Source: Spirochaetes bacterium GWE1_32_154
GTDB taxonomy: Bacteria; Spirochaetota; GWE2-31-10
Direction: 5' to 3'
Assembly: GCA_001829315.1 (NCBI GenBank)
Contig: MIAY01000043.1
Coordinates: 36,841-100,840, forward strand
DNA: 64,000 bases
In this document: piece by piece, positions 43,798 to 53,062 of the stretch
Layout: each line of letters begins with the position of its first letter
How positions within the stretch are numbered: position 1 is the stretch's first letter
Notes under the pieces: generated by a model
Databases searched by the model: none
Seen by the model: only the letters and a program-made list of their open reading frames with translations
What the model was told of the DNA's origin: nothing
Program-made: the position numbers and the translations under genes

Positions 43798-46626
43798 CTA
43801 CTTTCGCAGGAACTTAGGATCAAAAATATTAAGTATTACCGGCAAAAGCATTAACGCTCCCAGTGATGATGTTACCATAACAAGTGATGCTAATATCCCG
43901 AGATGAATTAGAGGAACAAAACTTGAGAATAACATAACCGCAAACCCCAATCCAACGGCAGATGCATTAAATACAATTGCTTTACCGGATGTTAAAAGAG
44001 CTTTTGTGGTTACAATTTCAAGATTATCTGATTTCATTCGCTGCTCTTTGTAGGAAGATAGAAAATGAATTGTATAATCAACACCGATTCCGACTGCTAT
44101 TGAGGCAATCAGTGCAGTTCCCATATTCAATGGTATATCCAATAGCCCCATAAGACCAAAATTGAAAATGACAGAAACACTCAGTGGTATAATACCGATT
44201 AATCCTGCATAGATTGATTTATGACTAAACGCAATAATACTGAAGACAAGAATGAATGATAAAAGAAGACTGTATATCTGGCTATTAACAACGATATCAT
44301 TTAACGCATTGGTAATGTCAGATCCTCCCGACACAGATATTGTATAATTGGCCGGAAAATTTATTTTTGAAAAACTCTTAATATCTTTTATTACCGATCG
44401 TATAAAATACGGATCGCTTGTTGTCATAACCAAAGTCATTTTAGCAATATTTGGTGATAATGTGTCAACACCTGCATATTCTTTTAAATCACCTGAATAT
44501 AATAGAAGATACTGAGTTATTAAACCTTTTAAATCTGATTGATTTTCAAGATTATATTTCACAGGGTCAAGCGGAATCTCATAAAAATCCTTTGGATTTT
44601 TTGAATCATAATGCATCACTTCATTTAACTTTTTTATAAAATCATGATATCCCATTATTTTTTTAATCTGCAGATAGTTTTCCTGTAACATTTCTGATAG
44701 TTTATCCATAGATGAAAGTATCTGTGGTTCTGCAAGGTCTCCGGGATTAACTCCTTTGATGGTAACATCAAGCATGTGTGTTCCGGCAAATGATTCATTA
44801 AGAAAACGGTCTGATGCGGTAACTGATGAGTCGTTTTTAAAATATTTTATCAGCTGACTATCGATTTTAATTTTTGTAATGTAATACATCGAAAAACCTA
44901 CTACTAAAACAGTTACAATAATTATTATATATCTTCGCTTTAAAAGTCCATGATAAACACCAAGCATCAATTTAGTAATAAAATCAGGTTTATCGGAAAC
45001 AACCACAATTTCTTTTTTCTTGAAATTTGAATGTTTAATAAGAAGAACTGAGGGTATAAAAATTATGGCTACCACAATTGCTGCGAAAATCCCGATTGAT
45101 GTGTATAAACCAAAGTTTCTAAGCGTTTCCATCGGGGACGTCATGAATGATAAAAAACCTGCAATGGTTGTTAATGATGCAAAGAAAACAGGCGGAGCAA
45201 CAGTATTTACTATATCCATTAAAATTTTTTTATGTTCCTCATTCGATACATTACCTGCTTTTTTCATTTCCTCATAATAATGAGTAATGATGTGAATACC
45301 ATAGGCACTGCCGACAGCAATTAATATAACCGGAATGGATGTTCCGATTAAATCAATTCGTTTCCCTGATATAACCATAAGTCCGACAGCCCATATCGTA
45401 CTTATCAAAACGCCGGTTAACGGCAAAATAACACCGCTTATTTTTTTAAATGAAACAAGAAGTATCATCATTATTGCAAGAACGACAAACGGTATAAGAA
45501 CAGCAAGATCTGAAATCATTAATGTACCGATGAGTAAAGTAATCGCCGGAAGACCGGAAATATTAATTTCAAGATTGTCATGGTTATAGGTTTTTATAAT
45601 TTTTTCTATCTGGTTATATACCATTTCATGATGTTTTACTTTTGTATTATCAGCTAACATTACATAGATTGCAGTCGATTCTTCATTTTTTGAAAGCAGA
45701 TTCAAATCATACATATCCCATGATGCTAACTTATTTCTGACAATGTCAAACTCAGCTTGCGTTCGTGGTACCCCATTTTTCTCAATATCAATAAGTGGTG
45801 AAATAACGATTCCTTCTGCAGTACCTTCAAGGAAATCGGTATTTGTAATTGACATTATTTTTTTCACAAGGGGATATTTCGATGGTAATGCGATATAGAA
45901 TTTCTTTCTGTATGCTTTTGATTTTACGCCCGCAGCATTGACCGTGTGTAATTCAAAATTGTATGTTTCATCAAAATTGAGATTACCAATATGTATCTGT
46001 TTTTCATTTTTCTTCAGTGTTTCAATTTCTTTTCTTGAAATTTTCCATCGTGAAACAACGATTTTCTTAGCGGATGAATCATTAATTGCATCCCATGAAA
46101 TAATAACACCATTTCGATCTTGTGTAAACTGAACATTTTGTAAGGCTTGAGGCGCTGTATTTGTCCCCATGCTTTTATTGGCATCAACCGGAGTTGCAGT
46201 GTCATTTGTATCAAAATCACCGAGTACATCAATTTCATCGGATCCTTGAGTCGTTGTTGCCGGTGTGTCAAAATCACCAAGTAATTCAGAATCAGCATTT
46301 TCCTGCGTTGAACTTTCAACAGCCTCTTTAATGACCGGTGAGAAAATATGTTCTGCTTCTTTTGTTATGTTATTAACAATTTCCATGTTTTCAGGAGTGA
46401 GAATTGAACCTTTTTTGCTTTTCAATCCAATAATTATTACACTTCCGGTTCCGAATATTTTACTGTTTTCCACATATGCAACACTGGAAGGATTATCCTC
46501 AGGTATCATTTTACTGACATCATTATCAATATTTGCTTTTGGCAAAAACAACGCAAATCCTATTGTAATCAGTGATATTATTACAATGTTAAGAAGGGGT
46601 CTTTTATACAAAAAGTTAAATTTCAT
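43798..46626 (-). CDS. RND/MMPL-family exporter with a fibronectin-III-like insert in its first periplasmic loop
   Basis: 942 residues, about 140 longer than its paralogue at 49898. Twelve predicted membrane helices in two halves of six. The first periplasmic loop contains a low-complexity acidic stretch with LLGDFDTP and VLGDFDTN (about 115-140), then a fibronectin type III-like domain (about 165-250). The core has SGGSDITNAL and the conserved GIGVDYTIHFLSSY and GSAYGIHIITHY helices of SSD/MMPL proteins. Likely moves lipids or hydrophobic compounds toward the outer membrane. Operon with tetR, LolA-like and barrel genes on the same strand (gaps of 13-25 bp). Confidence 0.88.
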   Translation of the reverse strand: MKFNFLYKRPLLNIVIISLITIGFALFLPKANIDNDVSKMIPEDNPSSVAYVENSKIFGTGSVIIIGLKSKKGSILTPENMEIVNNITKEAEHIFSPVIKEAVESSTQENADSELLGDFDTPATTTQGSDEIDVLGDFDTNDTATPVDANKSMGTNTAPQALQNVQFTQDRNGVIISWDAINDSSAKKIVVSRWKISRKEIETLKKNEKQIHIGNLNFDETYNFELHTVNAAGVKSKAYRKKFYIALPSKYPLVKKIMSITNTDFLEGTAEGIVISPLIDIEKNGVPRTQAEFDIVRNKLASWDMYDLNLLSKNEESTAIYVMLADNTKVKHHEMVYNQIEKIIKTYNHDNLEINISGLPAITLLIGTLMISDLAVLIPFVVLAIMMILLVSFKKISGVILPLTGVLISTIWAVGLMVISGKRIDLIGTSIPVILIAVGSAYGIHIITHYYEEMKKAGNVSNEEHKKILMDIVNTVAPPVFFASLTTIAGFLSFMTSPMETLRNFGLYTSIGIFAAIVVAIIFIPSVLLIKHSNFKKKEIVVVSDKPDFITKLMLGVYHGLLKRRYIIIIVTVLVVGFSMYYITKIKIDSQLIKYFKNDSSVTASDRFLNESFAGTHMLDVTIKGVNPGDLAEPQILSSMDKLSEMLQENYLQIKKIMGYHDFIKKLNEVMHYDSKNPKDFYEIPLDPVKYNLENQSDLKGLITQYLLLYSGDLKEYAGVDTLSPNIAKMTLVMTTSDPYFIRSVIKDIKSFSKINFPANYTISVSGGSDITNALNDIVVNSQIYSLLLSFILVFSIIAFSHKSIYAGLIGIIPLSVSVIFNFGLMGLLDIPLNMGTALIASIAVGIGVDYTIHFLSSYKEQRMKSDNLEIVTTKALLTSGKAIVFNASAVGLGFAVMLFSSFVPLIHLGILASLVMVTSSLGALMLLPVILNIFDPKFLRK

Positions 46627-46641
46627 GGTATATTCCTTTTA

Positions 46642-48369
46642 TTATTTCGTTACAGTAAAAGCCCATTTGTATTCCACTTCAAGGAATATCTTATTATCTG
46701 CAGTAAAAACGCCAAATTGATCAGTTTCCCGGTCTAACGATATTTCTTCACCAACTTTATGCCATGAATATAAGAGATTTGCCCCGATTGTTATGTAGAA
46801 TGAATCAAACGGCATAATTTTAAATGAAGGTTTGATAATTGCCGAACCGTATTTGGTTTCCCAATTATAATTATACAATAAAGGAACCATATATCCTGCT
46901 GTCAGCTCAGGTGCAAACATATCGTTGTGAAAAGGAAATTTCATGTTTACAATAAGCCCCTGATTTAAACCTGCATACTGCGATGAAAGTGAATTGGTAA
47001 TTGCACGATAATAAAACTCTTCCATATACCCTTCATCACCGATTTTATTCACATCAGGTTTTCCATCGGCATAGTCATTATAGAATGTGTCATCAAAACC
47101 GACATTCCAGTTACCTGAATATTGAATATTTGCATAAAAACTATTATCAGGTCCGAAGTTGAAATCAGTTCCCAATGTCCATTCAAGTTTGTCATTTCGT
47201 ATTTTATAACTGGTATTATCATAATCATCAGTCATCGAATATCCCGCTTCAAGCCATAAACCGACACCATTATTAAATACTTTTTTTATGTCAAAACCGA
47301 TTCGGTGAATTCTTCGATATTGAAGTTGTATGGAGTCAATTGAATATATATTTTTGGAAAAACCATTAATAATAGGTAACATCAGTGCAAAAGTAGCCGG
47401 ATTCTGAAGGATTAATAATTGTGCTAAATCTTCTTTAACAAGGGTAATTTCGGGTGTAGGAAATTTATCATAGTCATATAAATAACTGAATGAAAAATCA
47501 ATAACACTTGTGTTGAAATTAAGTTTTCCACCTGCAATTGGTGTAGTAAAATCATATTTGTTGTAATCATACGAAATTGTTTTTCGCTGGTTTGTATTTA
47601 TTGTACTAAGATACATCATTGTTAATGCTTTTTCCCCGTCATCATCATTGTTATCAGGCGGTGTAATCAGTCTTGTTAATAACTCGGCATTTGTCAATTC
47701 AGTGCGAATTGATTCTTTTCTAAACCCGTCGATTGATTGCAATTCTTTAATAAAATCTTTGGGATATAAACTCTGCTGGTAATAGGGCACATACACTGCT
47801 TCCATTGAAAACCAGTTAACCGGGTAAAAATTAACCGATGCTGATAATACACTTAGTTTTTCGCTGTCCACACCCATGCGGTAATCACGCGGGTTAATAT
47901 TGTCTGTCGGGTTTAAACCGTCTGCTTTTCCCCAGCTGTATATTTGGAAACCGGCACCAATCTTAAATTTCCAGGGACTCCAGTAGAGTGCGTTTTCACC
48001 GGGAGTTGCGTTTATATAGGATGCAATATCGCCTGACTGGTTAAGAACAAGGTCAATATCCCATAGTGAAACGAGTTTTAAATCTGCATAATTGATAACC
48101 AAACCAACCTGATTGGAAAAATTCGGACTTTTTGCATACCCGGAGAAATTCAGATTGTCCGGGTCAACCGGCGCATTGACTTGAAAAACCGAATTGCCCT
48201 GCAGGGTTAGTTCAAATGCGTTTGTGTTAAAACCGGTTTGCGTGCTTTGTACGGTACTATCATCAATTGATGAAGAACCAAAGTCACCAAGAAGATCGTC
48301 AGAAATATCCTGGGAATAGATTGCCATTACTACACAAAGCGATAATATTACTATAAATAGTTTTTTCAT
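46642..48369 (-). CDS. Outer-membrane beta-barrel partner of the RND exporter
   Basis: 575 residues behind GGAGGAAAAC. Signal peptide (about 1-20, AIYSQ), followed directly by DDLLGDFGSSS, a motif echoed in the exporter. The remainder is strand-rich with many Tyr, Asn, Phe and Asp, and ends in an aromatic C-terminal strand (EVEYKWAFTVTK). DUF1302-like barrels have a similar layout, but I do not assign the family. Sits between the LolA-like gene and the RND gene and probably forms the exit or acceptor at the outer membrane. Confidence 0.75.
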   Translation of the reverse strand: MKKLFIVILSLCVVMAIYSQDISDDLLGDFGSSSIDDSTVQSTQTGFNTNAFELTLQGNSVFQVNAPVDPDNLNFSGYAKSPNFSNQVGLVINYADLKLVSLWDIDLVLNQSGDIASYINATPGENALYWSPWKFKIGAGFQIYSWGKADGLNPTDNINPRDYRMGVDSEKLSVLSASVNFYPVNWFSMEAVYVPYYQQSLYPKDFIKELQSIDGFRKESIRTELTNAELLTRLITPPDNNDDDGEKALTMMYLSTINTNQRKTISYDYNKYDFTTPIAGGKLNFNTSVIDFSFSYLYDYDKFPTPEITLVKEDLAQLLILQNPATFALMLPIINGFSKNIYSIDSIQLQYRRIHRIGFDIKKVFNNGVGLWLEAGYSMTDDYDNTSYKIRNDKLEWTLGTDFNFGPDNSFYANIQYSGNWNVGFDDTFYNDYADGKPDVNKIGDEGYMEEFYYRAITNSLSSQYAGLNQGLIVNMKFPFHNDMFAPELTAGYMVPLLYNYNWETKYGSAIIKPSFKIMPFDSFYITIGANLLYSWHKVGEEISLDRETDQFGVFTADNKIFLEVEYKWAFTVTK

Positions 48370-48382
48370 GTTTTCCTCCGGT

Positions 48383-49153
48383 TTATTTTTCGAGGTTCTG
48401 GATGGTGAAAATAGCGCTGTTTAGGCCTGTATTTAATTTCACGTCACCAACCTGAATTCTTGTTTTAGTTCCTTCAATGTTGTTTACTACAAGAGTATCA
48501 GTTGGTATTATAACGCCGTCAATCACTTTTGTACTGAGCATATACATAGTTTTCCATAAGGTACCGTTTTTATCAAACGCTTCGGTTTTGTAAATGAAGT
48601 TGTCTGCTTTATTCTGGTAGGTTATTGATTTACTGTATGGTGATTCCGCATCTTTACTAACTTGTTCGATTACATAAAAACTCATTGTTTTAAATTGACT
48701 CTCTTTAAGTTCTGCGTTGTCATTTAACATTTTGTATGTGAAATCTTCAAACTCTTTACTTTCCATATCGTAATAGAAAAGATCAGAACCGACGAATTTA
48801 CCTGTTTTATCTGATGATGAAATTTTTCTTGTTTTCTTCAACGCTGGTAAATAAATTCTCTGATCGTCACTGCCGGTTTTACTGCCGATAGTAAGAAATT
48901 TTGTATCCTTTACATCAGCCGGTGCCAGAAATCGCACAAAAGTATCACTGGTGTCACCATTATTTCGTTCAAACAATTCAAATTCTCTGACTTTCTGATT
49001 TTTATTACTGTCAATAATTGTCATCGTTGCTTTGCTATAAACATCATTTGAACCTTTTAAATCAAAGAATTTTTTTGCAGCTGTTGCTGCGTCATTTGCA
49101 TACATTACACTTGCCATAAGTCCTAACGTTGCGATAAGTACATATTTTTTCAT
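48383..49153 (-). CDS. LolA-like outer-membrane lipoprotein-sorting family protein
   Basis: 256 residues behind CAGGAGATTTT. Signal peptide ends at about 19 (VMYAN). The mature protein follows the LolA-like fold of the family usually encoded beside MMPL exporters: ATMTIIDSNKNQKVREFELFER, then FVRFLAPADVKDTKFL, DDQRIYLPALKKTRKISSSDK and GSDLFYYDME. It is expected to bind lipid or lipoprotein in the periplasm and carry it between the RND pump and the barrel. Second gene of the tetR-led operon. Confidence 0.88.
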   Translation of the reverse strand: MKKYVLIATLGLMASVMYANDAATAAKKFFDLKGSNDVYSKATMTIIDSNKNQKVREFELFERNNGDTSDTFVRFLAPADVKDTKFLTIGSKTGSDDQRIYLPALKKTRKISSSDKTGKFVGSDLFYYDMESKEFEDFTYKMLNDNAELKESQFKTMSFYVIEQVSKDAESPYSKSITYQNKADNFIYKTEAFDKNGTLWKTMYMLSTKVIDGVIIPTDTLVVNNIEGTKTRIQVGDVKLNTGLNSAIFTIQNLEK

Positions 49154-49178
49154 AAAATCTCCTGTAAAATATAATTAA

Positions 49179-49775
49179 TTAATTTTGAAGTACAATTGCG
49201 TTAAATAATCTGTAACAAACATTTTGAAGTTTAACTTTAACCGGTTCGATATTATCCCAGTCGGTTTCAAGAACATACAAAGTGATTCTGCCCAGCATAA
49301 AATGGAAAAACTCGCCAAGGCGTTCATTTTTTTCCTGTTCACTTATAGGGCCGAGATCGATTTTCTCGTAAATGATTATTTCAGACAGGAAAACAATGAT
49401 ATCATCTTTATGAGTGTTATAACTTGAAAAAACATCCTTGATGATTTTTCCTTTAATGTTATCAAATGAGCCGAATAAAAGGGTTTTCATTTCAAGAAAA
49501 GTATCCGTTAGAAAAGAAATAAAATCCTGTAATTTTTCTTCAAAATTCAATTCGTTGTTGAAATAAACGGGTAATTTTTTTGTGTTTATTTCGGCTATTT
49601 TTTCATTCATAATATCAGTGAGTATTTCCTCCTTGCTTTTGTAATAAAGATAAATTGTGCCTTTGCCGATGCCGGTTTCATTGGCGATATCAGAAACGGA
49701 TGTTTTTGCATAGCTGATTTTTTTGAATAACTCTAAAGCAGTGTCTCTGATTTTGTCTTTAAGATTTTCTTCCAT
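49179..49775 (-). CDS. TetR-family repressor of the RND/LolA operon
   Basis: 198 residues. I start at ATG 49775 because AGGAAG lies 7 nt upstream; a TTG at 49805 is in frame but lies inside the operator. The N-terminal helix-turn-helix reads TSVSDIANETGIGKGTIYLYYKSKEEIL (given in parts: TSVSDIANETG, then GKGTIYLYYKSK). The C-terminal ligand-binding part is all helical. A perfect 13-bp inverted repeat just upstream of the gene is the probable operator, so the protein should repress itself and the three genes behind it. Confidence 0.9.
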   Translation of the reverse strand: MEENLKDKIRDTALELFKKISYAKTSVSDIANETGIGKGTIYLYYKSKEEILTDIMNEKIAEINTKKLPVYFNNELNFEEKLQDFISFLTDTFLEMKTLLFGSFDNIKGKIIKDVFSSYNTHKDDIIVFLSEIIIYEKIDLGPISEQEKNERLGEFFHFMLGRITLYVLETDWDNIEPVKVKLQNVCYRLFNAIVLQN

Positions 49776-49797
49776 TTTATAACTTCCTGCTATTACC

Positions 49798-49835
49798 TTA
49801 TTCAATGACCAGTTTCGTTTTCGGTCATTGAATAA
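49798..49835. promoter_or_regulatory. Operator of the first TetR repressor: perfect 13-bp inverted repeat
   Basis: TTATTCAATGACC and GGTCATTGAATAA are exact inverse complements separated by 12 bp. The site lies between the predicted transcription start (about 49837, minus strand) and the repressor start codon at 49775. Confidence 0.8.
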
Positions 49836-49843
49836 TATCTATA

Positions 49844-49872
49844 TGTATAATGCCAATTTTAAAAAATGTCAA
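49844..49872 (-). promoter_or_regulatory. Sigma-70 promoter of the tetR-LolA-barrel-RND operon
   Basis: On the minus strand TTGACA (49867-49872), a 17-bp spacer and TATACA (49844-49849). A similar stretch (TTTGACACTTTTTAAAATT against TTTGACATTTTTTAAAATT) is repeated just upstream, giving a tandem -35-like element. Confidence 0.65.
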
Positions 49873-49897
49873 ATAGAATTTTAAAAAGTGTCAAATA

Positions 49898-49913
49898 CTA
49901 GAGCCTCATGCAA
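49898..49913 (-). repeat. MITE-like element end fragment forming the 3' end of the RND gene
   Basis: The plus strand reads GAGCCTCATGCAA (49901-49913), matching a terminal repeat of the element. Read on the minus strand it supplies the codons TGC ATG AGG CTC, and the stop TAG abuts it. Confidence 0.55.
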
Positions 49914-52288
49914 TTATTTTTTTTCACAACAACTACCGGTTTAACTATAAGTATCATAGCAGGTAATATAATTAATGCAGCAAAAGCCGTTGTCAACATA
50001 GAAAGTGACACTATCCAGCCAAGATTGAATATTATATTAAAAGAAGAAAGAGAAAGAACTGCAAAACCCGCTGCAACAGAAAAAGCATTGGATAAAACAG
50101 GTTTATAACAGGTTAATAATGCCTCTTTGACTGCCGGGAAATAATCACCCAATTCAATAAACGAAAGTTTAAACCTCTGATAGAAGTGTATTCCGTAATC
50201 AACCCCGACGCCTATACCTATGGATGCAATAATCGAAGTCCCCATATCAAGTTTAACATTTGCTAACCACATTACAGTAAAGTTAAACATAACAGCTGTG
50301 AAGGTCGGTAAAACTACCAGAAGCCCGGTGATAAACGATCTAAACAAAAGCGATAAAACAATTGTAACAGCAATAAGAGTCGTAGCAAGACTTATAATCT
50401 GACTGTCAATAATTATCTTACCAAAAATTACTCTAACAAAATGATTGGAAAACCTGACCTTAACATCATCAGCGAAAGGATTGTTTTTAAGATACTCTTC
50501 AATGTAACGAACAGTTTTAAGAAGCGCCTCATTACCTGAATCATCAATTCTAACATGAATGCAAAGTTTGCTATAATAAGGAGTAACCAAAGACTTTAAT
50601 GCATCACCGCCATCCATTTCATATAAGAAAATAAGATTTGCAACCTGATTTTTACCGGGCACCTTTTCAGTTTTTAAAACCTTAACCTCATTTCCATCAA
50701 TATTTTCAAACCCGGTAAATGAAACGGTTTCAACCAAATCAGGTATTCTGTAAAAGTCATCATCATTGTCATGTATCACAAAATTCAAATACTTTATATA
50801 ATCAGTTAATCCATAAGTAAAACTGATATGTTCTGCCTTCTCAAGATAAGTTTGAAGTTTTTCAACTGCCTGAAGTACCTCAGGATCCTTCATTCTGTCT
50901 TCTTCATTAGTTTCAAGTACGATAAAAAGATTTGAAATCCCGCCCATAGTTTTATTAACATGTTCGGTTGCAATTCTAAAGTCATCATTTTTATGAAAGT
51001 ATTTAACAACATCATTATCAACCTTTACGTTTAAAACCCCTATTACAGATACTGACAAAAGCACTACTACAGAAACAAGTATCAGGTATTTTCTTTTGAA
51101 TATTACATCTGTGGCTTTACCCACGATTTTCTCACCGTAAGAGCCGGCATCTTTTATTGTAACAACCGATTTTCCTGTTCTGCTGAATGATAAAACTGCC
51201 GGTATGAATACAAGTGAAAAAAGCATAGCAATCATTACACCGAATCCAAGAAAAATACCCATGTTTTTTATAGAAACTCCGGGCGCTGAGATAAGTGAGA
51301 AAAAACCAATAGCCGTTGTAACCGAAGTAAGTATAATGGGAAGAGTGAGATTGCTCATTGTTTTTTTAATAGCTGCCTTAGCATCAAGTCCCTTTGCTAA
51401 AAAATGCTTAAACTCAGTTACAATATGTACACCATCAGCACAGCCTATTGCAATAAGCATTACAGGAATAGTAATCTCTACTATAGTTACAGGCACTCGA
51501 AATAATCCTTTAAGTGAGAATGTCCAGATAATAGCAAAAATAGTAACAAGAACAGGCATCAATACACCTTTGAAATTTCTCATTATTATACCAAGCATTA
51601 TGATAACTATAAGTAATGCAACCGGAAAGAGCTTTTTTAAATCCTGAGTCATAAACTCAGCAATTTTTGCTTTAGCCGTTGAAAACCCGGTAATATGTAT
51701 GGAAATATTCGGGTATTCTTTATTTAAATCTCTGACAGTCTCAAAAGTAGCATCAATAAGCGACTTAAATTTCAATTCGTCAAGGGTAATATCAGTTGAA
51801 ACATTAGCCATGACAACAGTACTTTTTTTATCATCAGAAATAAGCCTTCCTTTAAAAAGCGGATTACTGTCAACAGCATTTTCAATCGATTTAATATCAT
51901 CAGTCGTAAGATTATTAAACTTTTTAATAAGAGGTTCAATTATTAGAAATCCGTCCTCTCCGGTTATATTTTTAACAGTTGTTAAACTTAGTACATTATC
52001 ATTAGATAACTCACTTCTTTTAACAAAGAAATCAGATATTCTTTTTATAACGTCTATGCCGTCATTAGTTAATATGCCGTCTTCTGCAGTAACACCAATA
52101 ATTATGGGATCCATATACCCGAAAAGTTTTTCAGTTTCCTTAAAATACAGGTAATCCGGATTTTCCTCAGGAATCATGGCTTCAATCCCTGCATTTTTTT
52201 CGAGAAATCCAAGATTTAAACTGAGTAGTAATGTAAAAACAATAAACAAACTGATAATCAGAATACGAAAACGGATAATAAAATTCAT
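49898..52288 (-). CDS. RND/MMPL-family exporter (second)
   Basis: About 796 residues. ATG 52288 is chosen because AAGGAG lies 6 nt before it and a membrane helix starts at once; 13 more codons are open upstream. Two repeats of one helix, large periplasmic loop and five helices, with GCADGVHIVTEFKHF in the first half and GIGVGVDYGIHFYQRF in the second (the Asp-bearing helices of SSD/MMPL proteins). It lacks the LGDF stretch and fibronectin-like insert of its paralogue. The last four codons and stop (CMRL, TAG) are encoded by a fragment of the MITE-like element. Regulated by the TetR gene just upstream. Confidence 0.87.
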   Translation of the reverse strand: MNFIIRFRILIISLFIVFTLLLSLNLGFLEKNAGIEAMIPEENPDYLYFKETEKLFGYMDPIIIGVTAEDGILTNDGIDVIKRISDFFVKRSELSNDNVLSLTTVKNITGEDGFLIIEPLIKKFNNLTTDDIKSIENAVDSNPLFKGRLISDDKKSTVVMANVSTDITLDELKFKSLIDATFETVRDLNKEYPNISIHITGFSTAKAKIAEFMTQDLKKLFPVALLIVIIMLGIIMRNFKGVLMPVLVTIFAIIWTFSLKGLFRVPVTIVEITIPVMLIAIGCADGVHIVTEFKHFLAKGLDAKAAIKKTMSNLTLPIILTSVTTAIGFFSLISAPGVSIKNMGIFLGFGVMIAMLFSLVFIPAVLSFSRTGKSVVTIKDAGSYGEKIVGKATDVIFKRKYLILVSVVVLLSVSVIGVLNVKVDNDVVKYFHKNDDFRIATEHVNKTMGGISNLFIVLETNEEDRMKDPEVLQAVEKLQTYLEKAEHISFTYGLTDYIKYLNFVIHDNDDDFYRIPDLVETVSFTGFENIDGNEVKVLKTEKVPGKNQVANLIFLYEMDGGDALKSLVTPYYSKLCIHVRIDDSGNEALLKTVRYIEEYLKNNPFADDVKVRFSNHFVRVIFGKIIIDSQIISLATTLIAVTIVLSLLFRSFITGLLVVLPTFTAVMFNFTVMWLANVKLDMGTSIIASIGIGVGVDYGIHFYQRFKLSFIELGDYFPAVKEALLTCYKPVLSNAFSVAAGFAVLSLSSFNIIFNLGWIVSLSMLTTAFAALIILPAMILIVKPVVVVKKNNCMRL

Positions 52289-52359
52289 AAAAAACTCCTT
52301 ACATATTTTTGAAAATTGTATAATCAAAAATGAACATGAAAATTAAAGAATTCATTATT

Positions 52360-52377
52360 AATAAACACTCGTTCATT
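52360..52377. promoter_or_regulatory. TetR operator upstream of the second RND gene
   Basis: AATAAAC-ACTC-GTTCATT, an imperfect 18-bp palindrome with the same half-sites and 4-bp centre as the site at 53041. A larger inverted repeat (AAAAATGAAC at 52326-52335 with GTTCATTTTT at 52371-52380) overlaps it. Confidence 0.65.
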
Positions 52378-52388
52378 TTTAAAGTTTT

Positions 52389-52411
52389 AAAAAAAGGATT
52401 TAAAAAAATCC
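52389..52411 (-). terminator. Weak intrinsic terminator after the second tetR gene
   Basis: On the minus strand GGATTT and AAATCC form a 6-bp stem with a 4-nt loop, followed by seven T. It separates tetR from the RND gene, which therefore needs its own promoter. Confidence 0.5.
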
Positions 52412-52436
52412 CTGTTTTTAGAGGCCATTCACAACA

Positions 52437-53039
52437 TTATTTATCACAACTAATTGTAAAAAAATCAACCCACCCTTGAAAATGCAGTTCAAAGTACGTT
52501 TTTAAAAACGACATAAACAAAGGATGATCATAATACCTTCTTATTAGTTCAAGATAACCTTCAATTATAGAAACAGCCATAACCCATGCCATTTCGTCAT
52601 GAATTGATACCTGTTTCAATTCTATATGTTCTTTAATATGTTCATAAAGACTTTTAACAAAAATATCCTTGATGTTTTCATATTTTGTTCCTCTACTTCC
52701 ATATAAAAGAATAGATATCTCAATTCTTTTTCGTAAAATTACTTCAGTAATTTTGAAAACCTGTTTCTCCAAATGAGACTGTATATCATCTTGATAAACC
52801 GGACCTGTATTCTCAAACTCATTTACTTCAATGATTGAAATAATCTCATTTACAACCGGACCCAATAACTCATAGAAAAGTTCATCCTTACTTTTATAGT
52901 AATGATAAATATTACCGGCAGAAATACCTGCTCTCTTTGCTACACTTCTGATAGAGGTATCAGCATAACCGTACTGATAAAATTCATTGATTGCCGCCTC
53001 TTTTATAGCACTATTAATATCTTCTTTTAAAATCTGCAT
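52437..53039 (-). CDS. TetR-family repressor of the second RND gene
   Basis: 200 residues. Start ATG 53039 is preferred over ATG 53057 because AAGGG lies 7 nt upstream and nothing suitable precedes 53057. The helix-turn-helix is TSIRSVAKRAG followed by SAGNIYHYYKSKDEL. The C-terminal part is helical and ligand-binding in type. A palindrome just before the gene and a matching one before the RND gene point to control of both transcripts. The tail has LILIRRYYDHP-like helices but no known ligand signature. Confidence 0.9.
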   Translation of the reverse strand: MQILKEDINSAIKEAAINEFYQYGYADTSIRSVAKRAGISAGNIYHYYKSKDELFYELLGPVVNEIISIIEVNEFENTGPVYQDDIQSHLEKQVFKITEVILRKRIEISILLYGSRGTKYENIKDIFVKSLYEHIKEHIELKQVSIHDEMAWVMAVSIIEGYLELIRRYYDHPLFMSFLKTYFELHFQGWVDFFTISCDK

Positions 53040-53040
53040 A

Positions 53041-53058
53041 AATAAACCCTTGTTCATT
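53041..53058. promoter_or_regulatory. TetR operator at the second tetR gene (autoregulation)
   Basis: AATAAAC-CCTT-GTTCATT, identical half-sites and spacing to 52360-52377. It starts 5 bp after the -10 box (minus strand) and covers the predicted start point and leader. Confidence 0.7.
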
Positions 53059-53062
53059 TATG

